64,000 nt of DNA, taken from NCBI GenBank assembly GCA_001051155.2, contig JYIP02000001.1, positions 4,340,001-4,404,000 on the forward strand, in the 5' to 3' direction. The notes below the pieces were generated by a model, which saw only the letters and a list, made by a program, of their open reading frames with translations, was not told where the DNA came from and searched no databases. This DNA is from Chrysoporthe austroafricana. Taxonomy: Eukaryota; Ascomycota; Sordariomycetes; Diaporthales; Cryphonectriaceae. How positions within the stretch are numbered: the first letter of the stretch is position 1; each line of letters opens with the position of its first letter. The translations under genes and the position numbers were made by a program. Below, piece by piece: positions 9,706 through 22,557 of this stretch.

Positions 9706-11579
9706 TCAAGAAATCGCACCCTCCGACTCTCCACCTGAATCTCCTTCATTTTCCTTGTGGTAGGCTCTGCCCTTGATGTCTGTTCGGAATTGCACTTCTT
9801 CATCCTGCAGCTCCGCCTTCAACGTTTCATTCGCCCTCCAGATTGGCTTAATACTGAATAAGCGATCCATCTTCTCCAGCGGAATACCACTGGTCTCGGG
9901 AATGAGGAAAAACGCGTAGAAGAAGGCGAAGAAGGACAGCGCCGCGAAGAACATATACACGCCATAGCCCATTGCAGCAAACATCTGCTCAGTGAATCGA
10001 GAGACGAGGAAGTTGAAGAGCCAGTTACTAGCTGTGGTGGCCGCCTGGGCTACGGAGCGGAAGTTAGGGTCAAAGAATTCCTGGTCGCGGTATAATTAGC
10101 ACAAGTATGACTGAGCACTGGAGCAACGTGGACTTACGGAGTTGAGAACCCAAGGAGTGCCGTTCCATGTAGGTGTGTAAATGGCCGTCCAGAGATAGAA
10201 GAAGAAGATTGCAGCAATGCCGCCTCCATTCAGGTGGCCACTTGGGTGTTCTGCTGGCTCGACTACGCAAATGTATGCGCCAATGACCCACATGCAGAGG
10301 GATCCTGTGATGGCTCCGATGAGCAACAGCTTCCGTCTCCCAAGCTGGTCGACAAGAAACAGCAGCCACAAGATGGTCATGACGGCTTTGACCACACCGA
10401 AAATACCAGTCATCAAGCTGACAGTGTTGTCTTGGACGCCAAGACTCTGCACTTTTGGTTAGGACACTGCTGACTCCAACTCTCGCCCAGATCTCGAAGC
10501 TTTGTAATTGAAAATAACCGAAGATAGGGACTCACGGAAAAGATGGTAGGCGAATAATAGTTAATCGCATTGATTCCTGAGCCGTTTTGCCAGAAAAACA
10601 GCATACAACCCAGGAACAAGCGCCACTGCATGTTCGGTCGCCCGGCTAGCGCCTTGAATGGCTGCCAGAAACCGATACCGACATCTGCCTTTTGAGACTC
10701 GCGCGCACTGTCAATGGCTGCTACCTCTTCCGTGATGTATATGTCTGATGCATCAAGTTGGCGGATCCAGCAAAGACTTTCCATGGCTTGCCTGCGGCGG
10801 TCCTTGAAAAACAGCCAGCGTGGTGACTCCCGAATCCATAGCGAGCCGATGAACAGCAACCCCGAGGGAATCAGCTGGATGGCAAATGGAATGATCCATT
10901 GTTCATGGCTCGGCTGCATGTGTGCTTCGACTCCATACTAGACGAGTTTGTCAGCAACGCAAGCCCTCTGGAGGTCCCACAGAATCCCGCACACAGGGCA
11001 CGGGCTAGAATGAAAAATCAAAATCCACCTGTCATGACTCACATTGATCCAGAAGCCCAGCACACCACCAATCTGCCAGCCCAACTCGTACAGGCCTACG
11101 AGACGGCCTCGAATCGCTGGCGGCGACAACTCGGAAAGATAGATCGGAATGATGTTCGAGGCGACTCCGGTGCCAAGCCCGGACAACACACGGCCCGCGT
11201 ATAGGATCCCGAGCCCGCGGTTGTGGTTGGCGCCGCATTGTAGTCCAGCTCCCAATGCAAATGTCGCCGATGCGATTGAAAGACACACCTTCCGTCCGAA
11301 CCAATGACTGAGGCCGTACGTGAAAATGGCACCAAAAAAGGCCCCCGCGATGAAGAGGGAGACGATGTTCTCGGCGATCAAGTTCCTGTCCGACTTGGTC
11401 ATGTTATTGAGGCCGAACTCGTCCTCAAACGACGTAAGCGTAACGGTTGTACCAATGAAGGCACTCGTGTAACCTATCATGTTAGAACCACATGATGCAA
11501 TGATGGCGAGCACGTAGACCCGCCAGTTGTAGACCGAAGGGGGGGTTGGCCGATCCTCGACGAGTGTTAGGAGACCCAT
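9706..11579 (-). CDS. MFS sugar/quinate permease
   Basis: Four in-phase exons (11579-11043, 10937-10536, 10446-10138, 10080-9706) give 540 residues, matching fungal quinate permeases (~530). The N-terminus (VEDRPTPPSVYNWRVYVLA) and GYTSAFIGTTVTLTSF are characteristic of the QutD/Qa-y branch. Sugar-porter signatures follow: GRVLSGLGTGVASNIIPIYLSELSPPAIRGRLVG, RESPRWL, NGSGINAINYYSPTIF, DQLGRRKLLLIG and the C-terminal PETSGIPLEKMDRLF. It is a plasma-membrane proton symporter for quinate or a related polyol or sugar acid. No other quinate-cluster gene is adjacent, so the substrate is inferred from sequence alone. Confidence 0.88.
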
Positions 11580-14500
11580 GGCTGTTGCATAGGACAGCTA
11601 GAGGGGGTTTCGATGTGTGTAAGGTTCAGAGACGAGTCTGTCGAGGATGACAGGTAGAGGTAGAAGTAACTGAGCAAGGGCGGATTCTCGGAGTGATATC
11701 TTGCTCCTTGGTGGGTCTTCAAATGCGTCAATTCCTGCTCGTTGGATCCTCCCCACGATCTACGTTGCCCTCGCCGCACAACCCCGTATTCTGGGTCCGG
11801 GGCCAATCCGGGGTTTGCAAATGAGGCTGCGAGACTGGTGAAGAAGTCGCGGTGACAATCTCATGGGGCGGCAACTCTGTCCGGGGTAGCGTTTTCCCCG
11901 GAGAAGCATTCAACCGGAACCAGCAAATGGTCGGCGGTATATTTGTAACGCGTATTCCCGCCTCCTCCATGCTCAGTCACGAATAGGACGCTCCGTTCTC
12001 GGTTCTTTCCTCGGAATGATGCAGCAATCGCCAACAACTCTGCTGCAACACTGCAGGCTGATCGGCATGCGGCACAGAATCATGTGGCAGGTGATTGAGG
12101 GTCCAGAGCGACGTGTCTTGTGTGTTTATCCGTTGTGCCTTGGTAGGCAACTAGCCGATGCCCACGTGAGTGCCCATCCTCTACCGCCGGCTGCACAATG
12201 GTGCATTCGGGGGCACGTGTTGTCCGCGGATGCAACGAAGACCAGGAGGGGTCTAAGAGGGCGAGGGAAGAGAGTGCCCCGTCTTCGCTTACTGATCCGA
12301 GATTCGTTCATCGGCTAGTGAGCCTGCGTCCCAGTTCGTCTGGAGCAGCGCTAGTCTGGGGTGCAGGAGCATTCGTCATGCCTCCCTTGGGTGAATCATT
12401 AGCCAGACTCCAGAGTGGAGACTACAAGATGACCGGACATGTACCGCAAGTTGATAGCGGCTTCCCAATCAGCGTATGCGCCATTGTACAGCGTCATGCC
12501 CAAGGGCAGGTAGGCCTCAGGGGAAGATGCCGAGGTAGGAATGGTAGCAGACCCGCCGACGAGACATCAACGCTCAGCCGCATCCACTTAGACAGGGCTA
12601 TGCGTGAGGCTGACGGACAGTGTACGTGTTCCACCTAACAAGACCACTCTTTGGTCTGTGTAGACGGTCTGTCTAACAAACTGAATACCATTATAAGAGG
12701 ATTGCTCAATCCGTTGTGGCAATGCTGCATGCGAGCGAGACTTGATTTGACGTTCTGATATTATGCAAATAACGCGCAAAAGTGTTAAAGGCCGGAAGGC
12801 CTGTCGAGGTGACTGAATCATTCAGCCTACAGGGTTTAAGCACCGTAGAGTGCTCAACACTTTCTGAGGTTGTTAAAGGGGCTGTGACGACTTGCATTGC
12901 AGCGCTGTCGACAGCTTGGATGACACTCAAGCTTGACTGCAGGAGAGGCAGCCCCAACGATACCCTTCACCGTTACATTGTCCAGACTTACTCATGCTGT
13001 GTCGATGTCTTAAACACCATTTGGATCGAGCCTTCTAGTCTTGTCATACCTTTCCATACTTTGATGCTGGAGCAATCGCAGCCAGGTCCAACGTGGCCCG
13101 CAACAAAAGTCCGATAGAATCGCATGCAGATTTCTAATATTCAGTCTAGCATAGGCGTGACTTCTAAACAGAGAGTGGGCGCCCCTGACAGATCGAGTCA
13201 GAATGTTAAAGTCAATAGACTCCAGGACTCGCCTTCAATGGCGCTTTGAACTGCGAGACTAGATTGTTCTATCCATAATTAAGCATCATTGTGAAAAACT
13301 CCTAGGAAGGACGCCTTTCAGAACTACCTATTGCCTCACATAAGTACGATGGGTCTAATCTGGAAATTCTATTGTAGGTGATCGTCGGTTTCGATTCACC
13401 ATCGCGTAGTACGAGCCGCACAACGCTAGCGTGAAGCAACATCGAATAGTGTAAGTGTTATATGCTTCCCGCATAGCCCAAGCTAACATGGAATTTGATA
13501 CACAGATTACCGAATTCCTTCACTATTCTGGAGATTTGCTGTAGTGGTTGGTGGAGGCTTTTGACTCATATTGTATTTTGCCCTTGTCTACACGCCTTCG
13601 CCGAAAGTAGTTGATCTCAAGACGCATTATGCAACCAATTGCCTCGCTTTGTTTTCTCACCTCATGATCCATTTATATAGTGTAGTATTCCCTAGATATG
13701 GAAACATGCATGGTTCCCACACCCCACGCGGCTGGAGGCTGGGGAAGAATGCCAACGGATGTTCACCTCTTGACTTCGGTGTTGGGACTGGACGCGAGGA
13801 CTATATTGAGAGCTTCCACTCCCCTTTACTAATTAAAGCCTCACTATCTAAGATAACCATGAGACTAGGCAGCAGAATACGGCATGCAGCACACATATCA
13901 TAGAGGAGAATCAGCCGGTGGCGAGACCTCAGCGAAGCGCGCGTTGTCTTCGTCAGCCTGCAAAGTCGACGCTGTTCAGATGTCCCGCCACTAATTAATT
14001 AGCTCCTAACGCACTTGCTCAATTTTTAGCCATGTTACCTTAGAGACTCGCGTCAGCAAATTTCAGACCATGAGGACGAAATATCGGACTTTTATCTTGA
14101 TGTGCACGACGCCGCGTCTGATTTTGTAGTAATACAGGTCATTATATCAAATCCTGTACTCTAACATCTTTTTTCTTCTTTCTCCTTTCTCTCTTGCCTT
14201 CGTGCGTGTTGGCAAGCTGCATCTCTACCCTGTTTCTTATTACGGTGCTGCAAGACGTGTTCTATGATCACCACATGGATAATGCGACAGAGCTCTTTCA
14301 CCGTCTATCATCCACCTCAGACTTTGAGAGCCTCACACACAAGTGCCTCTGCAATAGCCGGACCATCCTCCGTCTCTAGATAAAGTAAAACTATAAGGTC
14401 TCAGCCCCGCCTAGCCTCGGATACAGGGCTGCCGAGATTCAAAAATGCGAATCGATTAGATAGATCGTTCAGGGCCAGGGCCCGTCTAGTGCAACATTAG

Positions 14501-15568
14501 TATGGTAGTAACACGTTCCATCAACCCTGTGTTAATTGTGGTATCAGAATCTGCAAGGTAATTATGCCGAAAATGCCTCGGACCGCCGAAATATGCATGC
14601 AAGATATCGCGCTAGGGAGCGAATACGATGCAGCTTTAAGCTTAGTGAGATACTATGCTTGAAGTTTGAGTGGGAATTTTGGAAGTTCTGCGGTAAGCTC
14701 TGCGACCATCACAAGCACAAGCGGTGGATCTGTGAGAGTTACGGGACGGAGAAGCGGTGCACTAGGCTCACACTTTGTGAGCTAGGGTCTCTGAGTGGCC
14801 TTTTTTAGTAATCGTCATTCATAGTCCCACGTACAGGCCACCTTTAGAACCCATACCATAGGCCATAACGAGGGCGCATGGTGCGCAGTATAGGAGGGCA
14901 CCGTTCCAGAAGCGGACAACTACGATCATCACGGACCACGAAGACTCTGGTGATACAACCAAAAGTTCAGCGGAGCACTAATTTGGGATCCGATTCTACT
15001 GCGTTTCATAGGAGGCGAAAATGAGATGCGCGCAATAAGCGCACGAGACCGCGCCGGCCTGTGAAGGATGAAATGCAGGAGCTGAGTAAGGCAAACATGA
15101 CTAGGGCAGTGAGAGTTTGAGGCACTTCACTACATAGTCAGGCTGAGTATGTGATGTGAATGCCGCGAGGGATCGGAGGACGGACGAGAAGCCCTTAAGA
15201 GGTATTCGGTCTTGAAGTTTACCAGAGCTGGATTCACCAAGGAGGCATGTTGTAGCACCATACACATCTAGATGACAACCGCATCGCACTGTACCTCTGT
15301 ATAGCGCTTTTCATGTTTATTATAAGGAATGGGACGAAATGAACAACTTTTCTCGCTCTCGCTTTTTTTTTCTTTTTCTCTGTGTGTAGGGATGGCGCAT
15401 CTTGTTATTTTCAATTTTCGTTTGACAAGAATATTGTACGAGTCAAAAACACAGCCGGAAATATCACATTCCAACTCTATAAACTGACGACAGGTAGTAG
15501 CAACACCTCCATACCAACAACTCTTCCAGCCTGAAGGTATCAAATACCGGCGGTCTTCTCTAAGAAAC
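11580..15568. other. 4-kb gene desert
   Basis: I see only scattered short frames without start context, domains or splice continuity. The first ~400 bp must hold the permease promoter. No tRNA, repeat array or transposon terminus was recognised by eye. Confidence 0.5.
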
Positions 15569-16188
15569 CTATGGAGCCAAATTCTTCAGAACGACTGCAA
15601 CAGCAGTATCAGAGCTGACAAGGTCGGTGTTCCACAGGAGCTTGAAGACCGTCTCTTCGTCATCCACGGGCTCGGCAAACCAACTGGATTTCAAGTCGCC
15701 CTCGGAGTCTTCCCAGATGAGCATGGTGCCGAGAAGGCCAAAACCAGTCGTGGTGCGCTCAGCGCTAGTGTCGTTAGTGAAGCCCACTTCGGAGAAGGCG
15801 CCGCTGACGGTATTGATGTAGAGCTTCGACGAGCCAACATTTGGGTCGGCACTGGTGGTCTTGTTGACCACTGTCGTGGCGCTACTGTCCGATAGGGAGA
15901 CTTGGGAGGGTCGGAATGTTAGTGAATACCTTTCACCGCAACTGGTAGACGGAAAGCAAGGGTAAACTCACGGCTGACATTGGCAGAGTTGGAGATACTG
16001 GACGGATGGGTGTTGCCAACGTACGCCACACCATTACCGTACCACAAGGGCAGGCCGTTGATACCGGTGCCGTACGCGTAGAAGTTGGTGGCCGACTCGG
16101 ACGAGGCACGAGGGGCCTTGACGGCGGGGCTCGCAGTGACGAGGGCCGCGCTGAGCGCCAGTGTTGTCAAGGATTTGAGAGAGAACAT
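15569..16188 (-). CDS. Small secreted protein of unknown function
   Basis: Two exons (16188-15972 and 15900-15569) with a 71-nt intron give 182 residues in phase. Residues 1-19 are a signal peptide (MFSLKSLTTLALSAALVTA) followed by a possible dibasic-like propeptide region (SPAVKAPR). The mature part is Ser/Thr-rich, poor in cysteine, and contains NFYAYGTGINGLPLWYGNGVAYVGN. Its C-terminal half looks like a beta-rich domain (LLGTMLIWEDSEGDLKSSWFAEP). The NGLPLWYGNGVAYVG segment suggests a cell-surface or cell-wall protein, but I recognise no named family. It lies near a laccase and other secreted enzymes, with no obvious functional link. Confidence 0.7.
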
Positions 16189-18356
16189 GATTGAGAGTTT
16201 TCAAGAAAGAGCGGAATGTAAGTAAATGAAAGATAGAAGAGCGAGCGGAACTCTTTGGCTAGGTAGGTCTGGTGAAGTAAGTCGAAATTCGGCGGTGGAG
16301 GATGCGGGCGGGACCTTCATCATATGTGCAATTATTCTTCAAGATCAAGGCTATCTTCTGCTCCAACACAACGTATCGGATGCGTAAGACGGCGACACCA
16401 TTCTTTGAGACCTTGTCCATGAAGATGCTTGCGTACTGCTCGGAGGAGTTATCCAACATCTCGGGCTTCGGATCTAGACACGAATATTCGAGGAGGTTGA
16501 GCTATGGCCCCCACCGCAAGGGGAACACCACGCGAAGAAACTATCAATAGATGCGTCCGTGCTCTCATGGATCGAGACTATCGTCCGCTCAGCCTCATGT
16601 CCCGATCCACCCCATTATGCTGCGCACGGGTAGCCTTGGTATGGGGACGGCACAATCGGCAACTTGGCTCAGCAAGTCAGGGTGACATCCACCTTGGATA
16701 GACTCGTGACTAGCTCCGCTTACCCGAGCGGCTCGACGCGTAAGTTGATGGAACAGAACACGAAACATTGAAATTGCGATGCCCGGAGCAGTACGTGTCT
16801 TAAGCCGACATCCGACTCGTGTCACGGCCCCACAGCTGACAGCTCCGGGCCGTTCATGCCAAGTTCTTAATACTCCGAGCCAGTATTGACAGTATTGTAG
16901 ACGCCAACTATCGGTCAAGTTCCTTACCCCCCCTCCTCTCCCGTTTCATAGCAAAGTGCTTTTTTAAGATGGGATGAATAATGCCCTATATGGATACTGG
17001 GCAGTCTCAGTTCTCGTGTATTAGGCACCATCACTCATTCAGTGTATACATGTTCAAAGGACGTATAATGTCTGTTCTAGGACCCAGTAGCAACCTAATG
17101 CAAAGGATTCGGCTCGAAGAAAGTTAACGCCTAAGCAGGTCATGACTTACACAAACAAATAATCAAGTATCAAATATCAAATCGTGATCGATCTATTGCA
17201 AACGCTGCAAACGAATCCTGTGGATCTGGCTCTAGGGAGATTTGAGGGGTCAGCGCGCTGGGTTATCAGCCGGTTGGTCAACTCATCAAAAGATCGACAA
17301 GTAAAATCGGGGCGCTCCACTTTTAGTGGTTCTTTTTTTCTGCAATCCCTGGGAAGATTACAGGCTTCTTGATAAGTCAAAAGTACATAGTACAAGAACA
17401 GACATATAGTGGTGGAGAGATACTACCACTCTTTAGATATACACTGTGGGACAGCTATACAAAGGGTGAGTATAGTTTGTCAAGGCTGTCAGTACGTGCT
17501 TTAGGTCCCAAAGTAACCAAACGAAGTCGTAAGCTTACGCTTTTGCTTCTCTCGAGCTGTGCAATGTGAAATTAGGTTCGAGGTCACTTTGCGGTAGCAC
17601 AGAGACGTTGAATACGACTAAATCATACGAGGCCTTCTTGGTTCGAGACGACTTTGGACACCATTCTCTCTCTGTTAGCCTACTACTTGGGCAGTCTTAC
17701 AGTTTAGACCTCCACCCAATAACAAAGGTCCTAAGTATTCCTGATTTAGCCGCTTGTTGCATAGACTTCGTTCTACCCCACGAATCCTTTTGTTGATCGA
17801 GTTTTGACACTATTGGATCTCCTGGGACCCTCTTTCGGACGCTTCGCCCCCATGGGGTCCTCTTTTCGTCAGTGCATTCCCCCGATCTGTTTATTGACTC
17901 CGCCGATGCATCTGGAAATAGAACGCACGGTCAACTATTCTCGTCGTTACGTCAGCTCGCAAGTAGTCTTCAATCCGAGACGTCATGGTCACCAAATCTT
18001 TGGTGCAAGTGACCGTGTGTTTCTACCAAATGGATCCATAGGGTTAACGCAGTGTTGACGACGATGTTGACGACGACACAGATCGATACGAGCCGGTCAC
18101 GGCCGAGTGTGTCAAGTAAGGCACGGCACGGCGAGCCGTTTGCCTCACATCCTCGATCTCGTGAACATTCTCCTATTCTCCTGATGAGCATTTGTTGTTT
18201 ATAAAGCAGAGGACTGTTCAGCACAATGCCTCCATTCAGCACCACCATCGCAGCACTCCACCCCACTTTGAGTCTTCTACAGTCATTCTTTGGCCTTCAC
18301 TCATTACTCATTTCTTTCCCCACTCATTTTTGTCCTTCCTTGCCTTTGGCAGAAAA
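16189..18356. other. Intergenic region, no gene seen
   Basis: The 2.2-kb spacer lies between two divergently transcribed secreted-protein genes. Apart from promoter elements near the laccase gene, I see no coding sequence worth annotating. Confidence 0.5.
18200..18206 (+). promoter_or_regulatory. TATA box of the laccase gene
   Basis: TATAAAG lies 157 bp before the ATG at 18357. A CT-rich stretch (18285-18345) typical of highly expressed fungal leaders lies between them. Confidence 0.5.
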
Positions 18357-20292
18357 ATGGAGAAGATGGTGAGATTCTTGACGGCCGTGGCATTATGCGC
18401 TCCCTTAGCCACTGCGAGCCCACGAGTCATTCCCTTCGCTCCTCAGGACCCAGGTCTCTCACCAAGGTCTACTACCTCATCCAGCGGGTCTCCTTGCGCG
18501 GGAAATACCGCAGATGACCGCTCTGTATGGTGTGACTACAGTCTCGACACGAACGTAAGAATATGACAAAAACTCCTAGTTGTCAATCGTTTTTTGTTGA
18601 CATAGAATGCTTCTAGTACTACGATGTCGTCCCAGACACTGGTGTGACGCGTGAATACTGGTTCGAGTTGCAAAATATCACTGCGTCTCCAGACGGCATT
18701 GCTCGCGATGTTTTGACCGTTAATGGTTCGATCCCCGGCCCAACCATCGAAGCTGACTGGGGCGATGAGGTTATCGTTCACGTCACCAACAGCCTTACTG
18801 CAAACGGGACATCGATTCACTTCCATGGTATTCGACAGAATTACACCAACCCTTCTGATGGTGTTACTTCTATCACCCAATGCCCGACTGCTCCGGGTGA
18901 CACTATCACTTACAAGTGGCGGGCGACGCAGTACGGAAGCACTTGGTATCACTCTCACTTTGCCTATCAAGCCTACGAAGGTGTGTTCGGCGGTATCGTC
19001 ATCCACGGCCCTGCCACCGCCAACTACGACTATGATCTTGGCAGTCTCTTCCTGCTTGATTGGTCACACCAGACCATTGACCAACTGGCAAACTACGGCG
19101 ATTCTGTAGGTCCGCCCACCATGGACAACGGTCTCATCAACGGCACAAACAGCTATACCGATGGCAACACTACGGTCGGCTCTCGCTGGGAAACGACTTT
19201 CGAAGCAGGTTCCTCGTACCTTCTTCGCCTTGTCAACTCCGCCGTAGACACCATGTTCGACTTTTCTATCGACAACCACACGCTCGAGGTTATCGCTATG
19301 GACCTTGTCCCGATCGTCCCTTATACGACTACACACATAGCCATCGGCATGGGTCAACGCTATGATGTTGTCGTTAAGGCCGACCAGGAAGACGTTGCAA
19401 GTGACTTTTGGCTGCGAGCATACCCAGATGCTTTCTGCAGTGACAATGCCAACCCTGACAACATCAAGGGTATCATTCATTACGGCAGTATGTCCCGATA
19501 AATATACTCACGTTCACATTGTAGTGGAATTATCGTTAACAACTAGCCAGGCAGCACTAGCACGCCCACGACGACGGGCTACACCATCGACTCCAATGAC
19601 TGCGAGGACGAGCCAGCGGCAAGCCTCGTGCCCTATCTCTCTCTCGACGCTGCGAGAAACTATGGAGTTTCCAACGACCTCGACGTGACGATCGCGACGG
19701 TTGACGGTTGGATCAGGTGGGCGCTCGGGGCTACTTCGTTCCAGGTCTATTGGGATGATCCTACGATCCTCCAGATCTTCGACAACGTGACTTCGTTCTC
19801 CAACAGCTCAGTCGTGATTGATCTTCCAACAGCGGATGAGTGGAATTACCTTCTGATCGAGAACGGCAACGCCGTCACCCACCCTATTCACCTTCACGGC
19901 CACGACTTCTATGTGCTTGGTGCGGGTGACAGTGCTTACACCAGCAACACCACCTTGAACTACACGAACCCGCCTCGCCGTGATGTCGCTATGCTGCCTG
20001 CTGACGGCTGGCTCGCCCTCGCCTTCCCGGCTGACAACCCGGGTATTTGGATCATGCACTGTAAGACATCCCTTTAGGACTCCCCAGGGGGTTAAAAATG
20101 AGTTTGAACTGACAGTCTCTAGGCCACATTGCATGGCATACAGATCAAGGTTTCGCCCTGCAGTTCATTGAGCGAAGGGACGAGATCGAAGCCTTGTACA
20201 ATGAGACCGAGATCCGTGATTCCTGCGCCAGCTGGGATGCATGGGATCAGCTGTCGGGCGTGTTGGAGGACGATGACGACGACGGTATCTGA
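18357..20292 (+). CDS. Laccase (multicopper oxidase), secreted
   Basis: Four exons (18357-18554, 18617-19487, 19551-20060, 20123-20292) give 582 residues, normal for ascomycete laccases. A signal peptide (MVRFLTAVALCAPLATA) starts the chain; I chose the ATG at 18357 because upstream codons are leader-like. All four copper motifs are present: IHFHGIRQ (~133), TWYHSHFAYQAYEG (~175), HPIHLHGHDF (~467) and MHCHIAWHTDQGF (~526-537). VTREYW and GSIPGPTI are laccase hallmarks. The position ten residues after the T1-copper Cys is Phe (537), whereas most ascomycete laccases have Leu there. The C-terminus ends DDDDDGI, a variant of the usual ascomycete DSG(L/I/V) plug. It oxidises phenols outside the cell (lignin, melanin or detoxification); the exact role cannot be told. 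Confidence 0.95.
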
Positions 20293-21436
20293 AGTACCAG
20301 TGGTGCAGATTGCCGGGAAAGGGCATCCAGATTGTTGATAGGGGTATTATCACCGGAACAGCCTTTGCTTTGTACTGGGCTGTTATGATTTCACTGTAAA
20401 GTGCTTCAAGGATTATGTACAAAGTAGAACCGCAATGGAAGACATGTTAAGTTTGACATTGTTCTAGAAGACCTTGGGCCACATTGCATTAAGCTTAGCC
20501 ACGCTTACCGAAGTACGTCTGTACTTGCACACCTACTTAGGCAAGTCGATAAGTATGACCTACCGGGGTATCAGGCCGAACTAAAACATTCCCGACGTGG
20601 TACCTGTGGGCAACCCTTGTCGTGGTTGACACTTGGCTAGGAGGTAATAAAAGCCCATAATACCATAGTAGATGCTTGTACATTAACGCCTACAACCCTG
20701 CTTTAGTGTAGCGACCTGAGTATACCCCCAGTCCCACAAGGTGTCAATGTCTGAGCAAGCAAACGGCCTTGGGAACATTGCTCATGAAACGGAAAAAGCT
20801 TGATACAGTCAGATTCTGGCTAGTCGCCCGAGGTAGAAACTCGCAAGGAGTAATAAGGCGGAGCCAGTCCATGGTAGACATATGCATACAATTTACTAGC
20901 CAATCATTTCTGCCTCTCTGGTGTCGCCCTGATCCAAATAGAGCAAGATTGCCTCCCTTGCCACGATCCTCATTGAGATCACAACTTCTCATGTTTATTG
21001 TCGCTACTGAGGCAGACTTCAACGCATTATGCACTGGCCTGCCTTTCTCTTCTCAATTTCGTTTGTATAGCTAGCTGAATCTATAAGATGTTTCTTCTTT
21101 GAGAGCACGGCCTTTGCGAAACTAGGTAGGGAGGAACGAGCTCTCTAATATGAATTTCTGGGCAATCCATTAAAGTACGGGTACACTTATTGTTGAGATG
21201 GACAATAATTAAGTAAAAAGACAGGTATTGACGTTCAGCGACAAGCCTCGGTCTTCAAAACTCTTTGCCCCGGATCTGCACCAAACCCCGCATACACAGC
21301 ATATACTTTCCCCTCCGGGAATTTGTCCAAGGAGCGAATACAACGTACCACGATTACTGTAGCTGTTGATTCCGCAGACCAAGTCTCGACTTACATTATA
21401 CTACAGATCAATCGTCCCTAGGAACAACCCTCTACT
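20293..21436. other. Intergenic region, no gene seen
   Basis: This 1.1-kb spacer lies between the laccase terminator and the SDR gene promoter. Short frames only. Confidence 0.5.
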
Positions 21437-22417
21437 ATGGCTTCTCAAAAGCAGACAATCATCATCACCGGCGCTGCCGGATTCATCGGCCAACGGCTGA
21501 CGGCCGCGCTCCTGCAAAAGCATTCGGAGTACCGTCTCGTCATCACCGATATCGTTACCCCCTCAGTTCCCACGGACGTGCAGAACGCAGGCAACGTCAC
21601 TGCCGTCCAGGCCGACCTCAGCGATCCAGCCTCCCTAGCGGGCCTCATCGTACAGTCCCAGCCACTAGCGGCGGTCTTCGTCCTCCATGGCATCATGTCG
21701 TCCGGCTCGGAGGCCGATCCCGAACTGAGCCTCAAGGTAAACCTGGACGCGACGCGCGCGCTGCTTCTCGAGCTGGCCGGGACTAATAGAGGCGTTCGCG
21801 TGATCTACGCCTCCAGCCAGGCCGTATACGGCGCCCCGTTCCCGGACGTCATCACGGACGCGGTGACGCCCACGCCGGCCGGGGTGTACGGGAGCCACAA
21901 GCTGATGAGCGAGATTTTCATCAACGACCTGCACCGCCGCGGGCAGATCGACGCGTTCTCGCTGCGCTTCCCCACGGTGTCCGTGAGGACCGGAAAGCCG
22001 ACGCAGGCGGCCAGCTCGTTCCTGTCGGGCATCATCCGTGAGCCGATGAACAACCAGGAATGCATCGTGCCCATCCGGGACAGGGGCTATCGCGCGGTGT
22101 TGTCCGGGCCGGGGACTCTGGTCGAGAACCTGCTGCGGGTGCTGAAGCTGCCGAGTGACGTGCTGCCGCAGCACGTCCGGTGGATGAACTTTCCAGGGAT
22201 CTCGGTCACGGTGCAGGAGCTGCTGGATGCGCTAGTCAAAGTGGGAGGACAGGAAAAGCTGAAATATGTCAAAGAGGAGACGGACCCAGCCGTGGAGAGG
22301 ATACTTAGGACGTGGCCGCTGAGGGTCGATGACACGACCGCTACGAACTTGGGCCTCCTTCGTGATGAAAGCGCGGAAAGCCTCGTGAGAGAGTATGCAG
22401 CCTCTATGGACAAGTGA
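21437..22417 (+). CDS. NAD-dependent epimerase/dehydratase family SDR (DenD/uronate dehydrogenase-like)
   Basis: An uninterrupted frame of 326 codons. The N-terminus has a Rossmann motif (TIIITGAAGFIGQRL) and the catalytic tetrad appears as YASSQAVYG with YGSHK (the YxxxK pair). It also has LHGIMSSGSEADPELSLKVNLD and SLRFPTVSVRTGKP, both typical of the D-erythronate dehydrogenase (DenD) branch of extended SDRs. That branch oxidises the C2 hydroxyl of four-carbon sugar acids. The start has a good context (ACTATGGC) after a pyrimidine-rich leader. Branch assignment is from sequence memory; the general class is certain. It could feed sugar-acid catabolism, compatible with the quinate-type and acid permeases nearby, but they are not adjacent. 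Confidence 0.88.
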   Translation: MASQKQTIIITGAAGFIGQRLTAALLQKHSEYRLVITDIVTPSVPTDVQNAGNVTAVQADLSDPASLAGLIVQSQPLAAVFVLHGIMSSGSEADPELSLKVNLDATRALLLELAGTNRGVRVIYASSQAVYGAPFPDVITDAVTPTPAGVYGSHKLMSEIFINDLHRRGQIDAFSLRFPTVSVRTGKPTQAASSFLSGIIREPMNNQECIVPIRDRGYRAVLSGPGTLVENLLRVLKLPSDVLPQHVRWMNFPGISVTVQELLDALVKVGGQEKLKYVKEETDPAVERILRTWPLRVDDTTATNLGLLRDESAESLVREYAASMDK

Positions 22418-22557
22418 TAGCAACACACAATGTGAGGCTCATTCACGACTATCCCGAGCTAATTAGGATGGGAATGGCTCTGAAGTTTGTGCAGTTTGCC
22501 TAAGTATGTACAAAGTACAGTCCGCTATTCGCAACCAACGACAGATCTCGGCCATGC

